From positions 1-64,000 of the forward strand of contig JAHIVC010000010.1 of assembly GCA_018816945.1 (NCBI GenBank): a stretch of 64,000 bases of DNA, written 5' to 3'. A program made the position numbers and the translations under genes. Below the pieces are notes generated by a model. The model was not told the DNA's origin and ran no database searches. It saw only the letters and a program-made list of their open reading frames with translations. Source of the DNA: Bacteroidota bacterium. GTDB taxonomy: Bacteria; Bacteroidota; Bacteroidia; Bacteroidales; GCA-2711565. Within the stretch, counting starts at the first letter, position 1, and every line of letters begins with the position of its first letter. Of this stretch, positions 15,987 through 25,080 are shown piece by piece.

Positions 15987-18900
15987 TTGATATCTCCAAT
16001 CAAATATATCTTTTCAAATGGATGGATTCTGATATTCATTTTTGTTCTTACTTCTATAAGTATGAAAGCCATTGCAGACGAAAATGAACTGAATAAACCA
16101 AAATACAACCCTTTCCTGACGCAGGATACCATAAGTGGGATGAAATTGCAGTACCCTTTTACAAGTCGATTTTTTGAACCTTTTAATTATAAATTTTTTA
16201 GTCCCCTATTTTTAAGAACCCCTTCAAATATTAAATCTCAGATTATTTATGATCCTCGAAATAAAGAATATCTTTTTTTTAGTCGGATGGGGAATCTGAA
16301 CTACCGTTCTCCTTTCAGCATGGGCTTTAACGAATATCAGGACTATGCATTAAAAAAATCGGAAAGTGATTATTGGAAAGAGCGGATCAATGCATCGGGA
16401 AATGATAGCAGAGCCGGTATTATTCCTGCGATCCATATCGGGGGTGAGGTGTTCGATCAGATTTTTGGAGGAAACAAAATAGACATCAGACCTCAGGGCT
16501 CAGCCGAATTAACATTTGGGGTATTATCCAATAACCGAAAAGATGAAACACTCGACGTAAGGCGAAGACGTACAACAAATTTCGATTTTAATGAAAAAAT
16601 CCAAATGAGTGTTTTGGCTAATATTGGCGATAAAATCCAATTCAAAACAAATTATAATACCGAATCAACTTTCGATTTTGAAAATAAACTGGCACTTAAA
16701 TATGAGGGCAAGGAAGACGAAATTGTTAAGCTTATTGAGGCCGGTGATGTTACCTTACCACTGCCTACAACACTCATTACCGGTAGCCAAAGTTTGTTTG
16801 GGATCAAAACAAAATTACAGTTTGGAAAAGCTACGATTACCAGTGTTTTCTCGCAGCAAAAAAGCCAAACCTCATCTATCACTGTACAAGGAGGTGCTCA
16901 AACCAACAAGTTCAGTTTAACAGCGGTTGATTATGAAGAAAACCGTCACTTTTTTGTTGGACAATATTTTAGAGAGGATGTCATCGGCCAAGATGGGAAA
17001 CCTAGTAACCGATATAATGAAGCATTAAGAAACCTTCCGGTTATAGCATCAAATGTCAATATTACACGGATGGAAGTGTGGGTAACCAACATCGGTCCGG
17101 CTGTATCCGATAACAGAAATATCATTGCCTTAGCTGATTTGGGAGAATATCATCCAAACAACAGATATATCAATCCGCTATCAGGGGGTAATTTGCCTTC
17201 AAATTTTTCCAATAACTTAATGAATAACCTGGATACAACCCAGTTGCGAAACATCAATACCGTATCTAATTATCTAAAGTACGATCCTTTAAATATTGGA
17301 CAATCAGGATATTTTGTAGCAGGGGAGGATTTTGAAAAAATTGAAAGTGCACGAAAATTAAGACCTTCAGAATATACTTATAATAGTAAGCTTGGTTTTA
17401 TTTCGCTAAATACAACACTGAATGCCGATCAAACCCTGGCAGTTGCTTATCAGTACACTGTAATTGGTAACGATCGGGTTTATCAGGTAGGTGAATTTAC
17501 GGACCAAGGGGTTGATGCCCCCGAAGTGTTGATAGTAAAATTGCTAAAAAGTACTTCTGTAAATACCCATAATAAGATGTGGGATTTGATGATGAAAAAT
17601 GTGTATTCGATCAGGGCTTACCAGGTGAATCCGGAAGATTTTATTTTTAATATTTTTTATTCCGGAAATAAAAATGGAATTCCTACGGCTTATCTAACTG
17701 AAGGGGATGAAAATATAAAGGGAGTTCCGTTGATTAGGTTATTAAATATGGATAACCTGAACCCTCAATTAAATCCTCCTCCCGATGGAATATTCGATTT
17801 TATTGATGGTGCAGCTAGGAACGGTGGAACGATTGAAGCAGCTAATGGACGAATCTTTTTCCCTCTATTGGAACCCTTTGGTAAAGATTTAAAAAAGCTG
17901 TTCACCGATCCGGAACTAGCCAATAAATATTCCTACGATTCTCTCTATACTTTGACCAAAACAGGTGCAGAGCAATATCCTGATAAAAATAAATTTTTGC
18001 TGGAAGGAATTTATAAATCATCCTCAAGTAATGAAATATCGCTAAATGCCTTAAATGTTCCTCAAGGTTCGGTAGTTGTTTCGGCAGGCGGCATCCCCCT
18101 TTCCGAAAACATTGATTATACGGTTGATTATACGCTTGGAAGAGTAAGGATTATCAATGAAGGGATCTTAAACTCAGGGACTCCGATCAGGGTATCGCTC
18201 GAAAGCAACTCAATGTTCAATTTGCAAACAAAGCGGTTGATGGGCACACATATCAATTATGCGCTGAAAGAAAATACCAATATCGGAGCTACCATTATCA
18301 ATTTGAACGAAAGGCCGCTTACCCAAAAAACAAATTATGGCGATGACCCAATTTCAAATACCATTTGGGGTATTAATTTTAATTTCGAGGAGGAATCAAG
18401 ATTACTGACCAAATTAGTCGATAAATTGCCTTTTATAAGTACTAAGGAAAAATCAATTATTAATATTGATGGTGAATTTGCGCATTTTATTCCCGGTCAT
18501 TCAAGAGCAATTGGAAAAACAGGAACTTCTTATATCGACGATTTTGAAGGAAGCAAATCAACCCTTGATTTGAAAAATTTTGGAGCATGGTTAATGGCTA
18601 GTACTCCTCAGGGTCAATTTGAAATGTTTCCGGAAGCGGCACCAAATGAAGGAATCAATTACGGAAAAAACAGGGCAAAATTCGCCTGGTATATCATCGA
18701 TCCGTTGTTTTATGATAGAAAATCAAATTTAAAACCGCCAAATATTGATAATAATGAGTTATCGAAAAATAGTGTGAGGCAGGTTCTTGAGACTGAAATT
18801 TTTCCGAATAAAGATATTCCTAATGGAATTCCTACCAATATCCCGATTTTAAATATGGCTTTTTATCCGAAGGAAAAAGGTCCTTATAATTATGATGCTG

Positions 18901-21900
18901 ATCCGGTTGGAAATCTAACTGCAGGTATCAATCAACAGGGTGAATTGAATAACCCCGAATCAAGGTGGGGTGGAATAATGCGTAAAATTGAATCAACCGA
19001 TTTTGAGGCAACTAATGTTGAATATATTGAGTTTTGGTTGATGGATCCATTCTCCGAAGATGCGACCAATAATGGAAAACTGTTCTTCAATCTTGGCGAT
19101 ATTTCAGAAGATATTTTAAGGGACTCACGAAAAAGTTTTGAGAACGGACTTCCTACAGGACCTGAAGTTGTTAATGTAGATACCACAATTTGGGGCCGTG
19201 TCCCGACTTTGCAATCACTGGTCGAATCATTCTCTAATCAGCCCGGAACCAGAAAATATCAGGATGTAGGTTATGATGGTTTAAGTGATGATGATGAAAG
19301 ATCGTTTTTTGACAGCACTAACGGTAAACACGACTATTTGAATAAAATTCAACAAATTTTTGGCCCAAATTCAAATGCTTATCTAAAAGCCATAGAGGAT
19401 CCGTCATCTGATAATTATCATTATTTCAGATCCAGTGCATATGATGACGATAACAAATTTGCGAGTATTTTGGAACGATATAAGAATTTTAATAACCCTG
19501 AAGGAAACTCACCGTCAAGCGACCAAAACATTGAAAGTTATCCAACTGCTGCCACCTCATTACCTAATATCGAGGATATTAATTATGACAATACTTTAAG
19601 CGAAGCCGAACGCTATTTCCAATATGAAATAGATCTGGATAAAGTAAAAATGAATATTGGTGAAAATTATATTACCGATATTTATGAAGCTACTACACAT
19701 CAACTTCCCAATGGAAACTTCAAAATCACAAAATGGTATCAGTTTAAGATTCCCATAAGTCAGCCTGATCAAGCCGTTGGCAATATTCAGGATTTTAAAT
19801 CCATTCGTTTTTTACGAATGTTTATGAATGGTTTTCAACGTCCGGTTGTGCTCAGATTTGCAACATTAGAACTGGTTCGGGGAGAATGGAGAAGATATAA
19901 AAATTCTTTGCTTCCGGATGAGATCTCAGACCCAATTGATTTGCAAAGCCAAACTACTTTTGATGTGTCGGCAGTAAATATCGAAGAAAACGGAAAACGT
20001 TACCCTGTTCCTTATGTTGTGCCTCCCGGAATTGAAAGGGAAATAAATATAGCCACTACTGATATCATAAGAAGGAACGAGCAATCTATGGTTTTAAAAG
20101 TTGATAATCTTGAAGATGGAGATGCACGGGGCGTATACAAAACCACTGATTTCGATTTTCGTCAGTACAAAAACCTTCGCATGTTCGTTCATGCCGAAAA
20201 AATGAATGAATCGCAAGAACTTCAAAAAGGGGAATTGAGTGTTTTTATGCGATTTGGCGCTGATTTTACAGAAAACTATTACGAATATGAAATCCCTCTG
20301 AATTTTACACCTTGGGGAACAAACGTTTCTGATCCGGAGGCCATTTGGCCTGAAGATAATAGTTTTAATATCGACCTCGAAAAACTTGTGCAAATTAAGC
20401 AGCAACGCAATATCGCTATGCGCGATCCTAACTCTCATTTAAGCAATTCTATCCCTTACGTTGTTTATGACGGAAATGCCAAAGTTACTGTTATCGGGAT
20501 GCCCAGTATAAGCGATGTAAAGGCGGTTTTAATTGGAATCAGAAATCCGAAGCAGATAAATTCGGCTGCCGGAGATGATGGATTGCCCAAAAGTGCCGAA
20601 ATATGGGTAAATGAAATGCGATTGACTGATTTCAGTAATAAAGGAGGTTGGGCTGCAACAGGGCGTATTTCAGCAAATTTGGCAGATCTTGGCCGGATGA
20701 CTTTTACAGGCAGCCACAATACTGCCGGGTTTGGAAGTATTGAACAAAGGGTCAATGAAACATTCAGAGAGGCCATTACTTCTTTTGATTTTAGTATGGA
20801 TATGGAATTAGGTAAATTTTTCACTGAAAAATCAGGTATTCGAATTCCTTTCCATTTTGATTATTCAGAAGCTCAAAGTACGCCACAGTACAATCCTCTG
20901 GATCCTGACGTAAAACTCAATGATGAGTTAGAATCATTTGAAACTAAGCTGGAACGTGATTCACTGAAAAGAATTGTTGTTGATTATGTTCAACGGAAGA
21001 ACATCAATTTTATGAATGTGAGAAAAGATAAGGTTAACAATACCAAAAGTAAAGTTTATGATGTTGAAAATCTAAATTTATCCTATGCATATTCCGAAAT
21101 TTTTTCGCGCAATATTGATGTTGAATATGATATGAAAAAGGCTTATCGTGGTGGTTTCGGATATAATTTTAATAATAATCCCAAGATCTATAAACCTTTT
21201 GGGAAATCAAAATTTCTGGCTCAATCTCCCTATTTAAAACTAATCCAGGACTTTAATTTTTATCTTGCGCCAAAGCAGATTTCGTTTCGGACTGATATGT
21301 TCCGTGAACATGATATGCGAACCCTCAGAAATAAAAGCAGGGGAGATGTTCCGATGGAAACATCCTATGTGAAAAAATGGGATTGGAACAGGAACTATAA
21401 TATTAAATTCGATTTATCACAATCTTTAAAACTTGATTTTAGAGCCAATGCTACGGCTTATATTGATGAGCCACAAGGTAATCCTGAAAAAGGAGATGCT
21501 GATTATTCTGGTTATCGAAGGGAGATTTATAAAGAAATTGGCAGCTTAGGTACAATAAACAGATATAATCAGATATTACAGCTGAATTATACTTTACCGT
21601 TGCAGAAAATTCCAATTATCGACTGGATGAGTTCTCAGTTTAATTATCAAGGTACATATAATTGGGGAGCTTCACCACGATCGTTACAGGAACGATTTGG
21701 AAATCAGATTGAAAATTCAGCTCAAATTCAGTTCACGGGTGATTTCAACTTGACACGGCTGTACGATAAAATCCCATATTTTAAATCGCTAAATCAGCCA
21801 ACAAGAAGAGTTCAAAACAGAACCCAAACAGCAATAGGACAAAATGTTCAGAAAGAAGTGATGAGAGGCCAGGAGGAAGTTGAATTGTTAAATAGAGTCA

Positions 21901-23351
21901 ATTATCTTAAAGTTGTTGCAGACAATTTTTTAAAATTTTTAATGGGAGTTAAACGTGCTTCTTTTAATTATTCTGAAATTAGTGGCACTTATATTCCGGG
22001 TTTTTATCCCGAACCAACCTCTTTCGGAAATTCATGGAAATATAGTCCCAATTCTGATATTCATAATGACGCCCCATCCAAACTTGCACCGGGAATTGGG
22101 TTTGTTTTTGGGGATCAGAGGGATATCAGAAATGACGCGGTTCGCTATGGTTGGTTATCTACCGATACCCTTTTAAATCAGCCATATGCAACTAAGAAAA
22201 CAACTAATTTGACTTTAAGGGCCTCAATTGAACCATTTCCCGGAATTAAAATTGAATTGAATGCAGATCGTGCATATTCCATGAATCATACAGAATATTT
22301 TAGGGCTGATGCCAATGGTGAATTCCACTCCTATTCACCGATTGATAATGGAAGTTTTAGTATGTCGACCATCGCTTGGTCCTCTGCCTTTAAAAAGGAA
22401 TTGGCTGATAACATGTCTGAGAATTTCGAGAAATTTAAAAACAATCGTGAAATAATCGCTTTTAGGCTCGCTGGAGAAAACCCGAACTATTCGGGCCAAA
22501 CATTTAACACGGATACCATCAACGGGATTACATCGCGTTACCCTGTTGGTTATGGCCCTGCCTCTCAGGATGTATTATTGTATTCTTTGTTGGCGGCCTA
22601 TACAGGGAAAGATGCAAAAAAAATGTCTTTGACAAAATTCCCTCGAATTCCACTTCCTAATTGGCGGATAACATTTACAGGTTTATCAAAAATTAAAGCC
22701 TTGCAAAAATTCTTCAGAAATATCACCATTATGCATGCTTACCGTGCTTCTTACAATGTTGGAAATTTTGTTTCAAGCGTTGGGCGGCAGATGGTTAACG
22801 GTTATCCAGCAACATTAAATGTTGACAGGGAAAATTATATTCCGGAATATGACATTTCACAGGTTTCAATTAGCGAGCAATTTGCACCGCTCATAAGCAT
22901 TGATGTAATTTTACAAAACAGCTTATCTGCAAAAGCTGAAATCAAAAAGTCACGTAATCTTGCATTTAGTTTTACCAACAATCAAATGATTGAAGTAAAA
23001 AGTGATGAAATTGTAGTTGGGATTGGATATAGACTTAAAGATGTTTCATTTTCAATGAAATCAAGTGGTGGGGGTAATTCGTCAAGGCGTTTGAGCAGTG
23101 ATTTAAATTTAAAAGCGGACTTCTCTATGCGTACCAATAAAACTACCCTCAGGCGCATTGATGAGGGAATTAATCAGATTTCATCGGGTCAAAAAGTCAT
23201 TTCAATTATAACATCGGCTGATTATATGGTAAATCAAAAATTTAATATTCGTTTCTTCTTTGATAAAGTTATCAATAATCCTTTTGTTAGTAATCAGTAC
23301 CCGAATTCAACAACAAATGGAGGTATAAGTTTAAGATTTATACTCAATTAG
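15987..23351 (+). CDS. sprA: T9SS outer-membrane translocon protein SprA (Sov)
   Basis: SprA is the very large outer-membrane barrel through which type IX secretion cargo leaves the cell; it is also needed for gliding in flavobacteria. The product is 2454 residues, matching the family (about 2300-2500). A hydrophobic export segment (residues 8-30) is followed by long beta-rich sequence with recognisable blocks such as AEWRxx-type NEMRLTDF, GKTGTSYIDDFEGSKS and IWGINFNFEEESRLL. It ends in a strand-like GGISLRFILN. The only plausible start is TTG at 15987, because no in-frame ATG precedes the signal segment. No PorV, PorT or gldKLMN genes are in the window. The setting between ruvA and gcvH supports the call. 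Confidence 0.93.
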   Translation: MISPIKYIFSNGWILIFIFVLTSISMKAIADENELNKPKYNPFLTQDTISGMKLQYPFTSRFFEPFNYKFFSPLFLRTPSNIKSQIIYDPRNKEYLFFSRMGNLNYRSPFSMGFNEYQDYALKKSESDYWKERINASGNDSRAGIIPAIHIGGEVFDQIFGGNKIDIRPQGSAELTFGVLSNNRKDETLDVRRRRTTNFDFNEKIQMSVLANIGDKIQFKTNYNTESTFDFENKLALKYEGKEDEIVKLIEAGDVTLPLPTTLITGSQSLFGIKTKLQFGKATITSVFSQQKSQTSSITVQGGAQTNKFSLTAVDYEENRHFFVGQYFREDVIGQDGKPSNRYNEALRNLPVIASNVNITRMEVWVTNIGPAVSDNRNIIALADLGEYHPNNRYINPLSGGNLPSNFSNNLMNNLDTTQLRNINTVSNYLKYDPLNIGQSGYFVAGEDFEKIESARKLRPSEYTYNSKLGFISLNTTLNADQTLAVAYQYTVIGNDRVYQVGEFTDQGVDAPEVLIVKLLKSTSVNTHNKMWDLMMKNVYSIRAYQVNPEDFIFNIFYSGNKNGIPTAYLTEGDENIKGVPLIRLLNMDNLNPQLNPPPDGIFDFIDGAARNGGTIEAANGRIFFPLLEPFGKDLKKLFTDPELANKYSYDSLYTLTKTGAEQYPDKNKFLLEGIYKSSSSNEISLNALNVPQGSVVVSAGGIPLSENIDYTVDYTLGRVRIINEGILNSGTPIRVSLESNSMFNLQTKRLMGTHINYALKENTNIGATIINLNERPLTQKTNYGDDPISNTIWGINFNFEEESRLLTKLVDKLPFISTKEKSIINIDGEFAHFIPGHSRAIGKTGTSYIDDFEGSKSTLDLKNFGAWLMASTPQGQFEMFPEAAPNEGINYGKNRAKFAWYIIDPLFYDRKSNLKPPNIDNNELSKNSVRQVLETEIFPNKDIPNGIPTNIPILNMAFYPKEKGPYNYDADPVGNLTAGINQQGELNNPESRWGGIMRKIESTDFEATNVEYIEFWLMDPFSEDATNNGKLFFNLGDISEDILRDSRKSFENGLPTGPEVVNVDTTIWGRVPTLQSLVESFSNQPGTRKYQDVGYDGLSDDDERSFFDSTNGKHDYLNKIQQIFGPNSNAYLKAIEDPSSDNYHYFRSSAYDDDNKFASILERYKNFNNPEGNSPSSDQNIESYPTAATSLPNIEDINYDNTLSEAERYFQYEIDLDKVKMNIGENYITDIYEATTHQLPNGNFKITKWYQFKIPISQPDQAVGNIQDFKSIRFLRMFMNGFQRPVVLRFATLELVRGEWRRYKNSLLPDEISDPIDLQSQTTFDVSAVNIEENGKRYPVPYVVPPGIEREINIATTDIIRRNEQSMVLKVDNLEDGDARGVYKTTDFDFRQYKNLRMFVHAEKMNESQELQKGELSVFMRFGADFTENYYEYEIPLNFTPWGTNVSDPEAIWPEDNSFNIDLEKLVQIKQQRNIAMRDPNSHLSNSIPYVVYDGNAKVTVIGMPSISDVKAVLIGIRNPKQINSAAGDDGLPKSAEIWVNEMRLTDFSNKGGWAATGRISANLADLGRMTFTGSHNTAGFGSIEQRVNETFREAITSFDFSMDMELGKFFTEKSGIRIPFHFDYSEAQSTPQYNPLDPDVKLNDELESFETKLERDSLKRIVVDYVQRKNINFMNVRKDKVNNTKSKVYDVENLNLSYAYSEIFSRNIDVEYDMKKAYRGGFGYNFNNNPKIYKPFGKSKFLAQSPYLKLIQDFNFYLAPKQISFRTDMFREHDMRTLRNKSRGDVPMETSYVKKWDWNRNYNIKFDLSQSLKLDFRANATAYIDEPQGNPEKGDADYSGYRREIYKEIGSLGTINRYNQILQLNYTLPLQKIPIIDWMSSQFNYQGTYNWGASPRSLQERFGNQIENSAQIQFTGDFNLTRLYDKIPYFKSLNQPTRRVQNRTQTAIGQNVQKEVMRGQEEVELLNRVNYLKVVADNFLKFLMGVKRASFNYSEISGTYIPGFYPEPTSFGNSWKYSPNSDIHNDAPSKLAPGIGFVFGDQRDIRNDAVRYGWLSTDTLLNQPYATKKTTNLTLRASIEPFPGIKIELNADRAYSMNHTEYFRADANGEFHSYSPIDNGSFSMSTIAWSSAFKKELADNMSENFEKFKNNREIIAFRLAGENPNYSGQTFNTDTINGITSRYPVGYGPASQDVLLYSLLAAYTGKDAKKMSLTKFPRIPLPNWRITFTGLSKIKALQKFFRNITIMHAYRASYNVGNFVSSVGRQMVNGYPATLNVDRENYIPEYDISQVSISEQFAPLISIDVILQNSLSAKAEIKKSRNLAFSFTNNQMIEVKSDEIVVGIGYRLKDVSFSMKSSGGGNSSRRLSSDLNLKADFSMRTNKTTLRRIDEGINQISSGQKVISIITSADYMVNQKFNIRFFFDKVINNPFVSNQYPNSTTNGGISLRFILN

Positions 23352-23390
23352 TTATTTCGTGGCTAATTTAGAGTGTTTTTAAATTAATTC

Positions 23391-23424
23391 TTTCATTTTT
23401 CTTGATCAAAATATTGTACTTTTG
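23391..23424 (+). promoter_or_regulatory. Possible gcvH promoter
   Basis: TACTTTTG at 23417-23424 fits the TAnnTTTG box and lies 27 bp before the gcvH start. The upstream TTTC at 23391-23394 is only a weak match to the -33 box and the spacing is slightly long. Confidence 0.35.
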
Positions 23425-23451
23425 ACCCATAATAATTTTAATTAATTAGCA

Positions 23452-23832
23452 ATGAATGTACCTGGAAATTTAAAGTATACCAAAGACCATGAATGGATAT
23501 TGGTTGAAGGCAACGAAGCAACAATTGGGATAACTGATTTTGCACAAAAAGAGTTGGGAGATATTGTTTTTATTGAAGTTGAAACAGTTGGCGAAATATT
23601 AGAAGCCGAAGAGGCTTTTGGTACAATTGAAGCAGTTAAAACCGTTTCTGATATGTTTATGCCGGTAGGCGGGGAAGTAATTGCTTTTAATGAAGACTTA
23701 GAAGTAGCTCCTGAGAATGTAAATAAAGATGCATACGGAAAGGGTTGGATTATTAAAATAAAAATTACAAATATACAAGAGCTGGATTCTTTGCTTACTG
23801 CCAAACAGTACAAAGATTTGATTGAAGCTTAA
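23452..23832 (+). CDS. gcvH: Glycine cleavage system H protein
   Basis: GcvH carries a lipoyl group that shuttles the aminomethyl intermediate between the P, T and L proteins of glycine cleavage. The 126-residue chain has the lipoyl-domain hairpin, with the modified lysine in [13 protein letters not shown] (about residue 64), preceded by EAEEAFG. The N-terminal [20 protein letters not shown] is typical. Length is normal. The other gcv genes are not here. Lone gcvH next to sprA is a standing arrangement in this phylum, and GcvH may also serve as a source of lipoyl groups. Confidence 0.95.
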   Translation: MNVPGNLKYTKDHEWILVEGNEATIGITDFAQKELGDIVFIEVETVGEILEAEEAFGTIEAVKTVSDMFMPVGGEVIAFNEDLEVAPENVNKDAYGKGWIIKIKITNIQELDSLLTAKQYKDLIEA

Positions 23833-23881
23833 TTTATATTGCAGGTAAAGGAATGTTCCCATTACACTGTTATACTTATAA

Positions 23882-24274
23882 ATGATGTTAAAAAACTTCT
23901 GGCCGGTTTTTTTATGGTCCATAATAATTTTGATCTTGTCAGGAGTTCCTGGAAACATGATTCCAAAGGTTGAAAACTTTTGGAGTTGGCTAAGACCGGA
24001 TAAAATTATGCACATTTTTTTATATGGGGTGTTTTTTTACCTTTTATTAAATAGTGTGGCAAAGCATCTAAACACAGCTGTTCTGGGAATTAAACGACTC
24101 ATAATTTTGCTAACTATTGGCATAATATTTGCAGCTTTAACAGAAATATTACAAGCTAAAATATTTATAAACAGAGATGGAAGTTTATATGATTTTATTG
24201 CGAATATGATAGGGTGTTTGGCTGGATTAACTATCTATTTAGTGACATCAAAAAAAAAGCATATTAAATTATAA
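23882..24274 (+). CDS. VanZ-like membrane protein
   Basis: The 130-residue integral membrane protein has four hydrophobic segments (about residues 6-22, 42-60, 70-90 and 103-122). It shows the VanZ-family pattern PDKIMHIFLYGVFFYLL in the second and DFIANMIGCLAGL in the fourth. VanZ proteins are found near cell-wall genes and confer low-level teicoplanin resistance in enterococci, but the biochemical role is unclear. The gene begins 49 bp after gcvH and precedes tonB, so the three are likely one transcript. Confidence 0.8.
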   Translation: MMLKNFWPVFLWSIIILILSGVPGNMIPKVENFWSWLRPDKIMHIFLYGVFFYLLLNSVAKHLNTAVLGIKRLIILLTIGIIFAALTEILQAKIFINRDGSLYDFIANMIGCLAGLTIYLVTSKKKHIKL

Positions 24275-24344
24275 AACAATAAGTTTTTTTAATATTTTAG
24301 CAAACGATTTTAAATAATTACAGATCAAGTATAAAACTAATATC

Positions 24345-25025
24345 ATGGATGCAAAAAAGACCCCAAAAGCCGACCTCGAATCAAAAAGAATGCTTTTTGT
24401 TCAATTTGGCTTAGTGATAGCCCTTTTTCTAGTGTTTGTTGCTTTCGAGTACAAAAGCTATGAAAAAAGAAAAATAGATATAGGAACGCGTGAGGCTGTT
24501 GATATTGTTGAAGAAATTATTCCGATTACGGAACAAAAGGTGCAACCACCCCCACCACCCCCTCCAACTGTAACAACTGTAATTAATATTGTTGAAGATG
24601 AAGTTGAGATTGAGACTGAAATCGAGATTGACGCTCAAGCTAATGAGAAAACAGAAATTGCAGAATATGTTCCAATCAAAATGGAGGAAGAAGCTGAAAT
24701 TAAGGAGGATCACATATTTACCATAGTTGAGGCTGATGCTGAATATCCGGGTGGTGAGAAAGCTAGAATGGAATTTCTTAACAAAAATATTAAGTACCCC
24801 ACCATGGCTCGAGAGAGTGGAATACAAGGGAGGGTGCATGTAACTTTTGTTGTTGAAAGAGATGGATCTGTTACGGACGTTCAGATTACCCGAGGTATCG
24901 GTGGTGGATGCGATGAGGAAGCCGTTAGGGTTGTAAAATTAATGCCTAAGTGGATTCCTGGTAAACAAAGAAACAAACCTGTTCGTGTTCAGTTTAACCT
25001 CCCTATTAAGTTTACATTGCAATAA
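24345..25025 (+). CDS. tonB: TonB-type energy transducer
   Basis: TonB links the proton-driven ExbB/ExbD motor in the inner membrane to outer-membrane receptors. The 226-residue protein has a short cytoplasmic start, one membrane helix (residues 17-35, VQFGLVIALFLVFVAF), a proline run (QPPPPPPPTVTT), a very acidic spacer (residues 80-120, many Glu) and the C-terminal domain. That domain starts at DAEYPGGEKARMEFLNKN and includes YPTMARESGIQGRVHVTFVV and the GGGCDEEAVRVVKLMPKW segment. Bacteroidota carry many such genes. The spacer is short, so reach across the periplasm depends on the extended acidic part. A terminator follows at 25049-25080. Confidence 0.9.
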   Translation: MDAKKTPKADLESKRMLFVQFGLVIALFLVFVAFEYKSYEKRKIDIGTREAVDIVEEIIPITEQKVQPPPPPPPTVTTVINIVEDEVEIETEIEIDAQANEKTEIAEYVPIKMEEEAEIKEDHIFTIVEADAEYPGGEKARMEFLNKNIKYPTMARESGIQGRVHVTFVVERDGSVTDVQITRGIGGGCDEEAVRVVKLMPKWIPGKQRNKPVRVQFNLPIKFTLQ

Positions 25026-25048
25026 AAAGACTTTTATTTAAATAATAG

Positions 25049-25080
25049 AAATCCCATAGCCTTAAGCAATGGGATTTTTT
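25049..25080 (+). terminator. Terminator between tonB and uvrC
   Basis: AAATCCCAT (25049-25057) pairs perfectly with ATGGGATTT (25069-25077), and T residues continue to 25081. It ends the tonB transcript and just touches the convergent uvrC stop codon, so it may act on both strands. Confidence 0.8.

Noticed and set aside
20465-20824. 119-codon minus-strand frame within sprA
   Set aside because: One of several shadows of the long sprA frame; no domain features.
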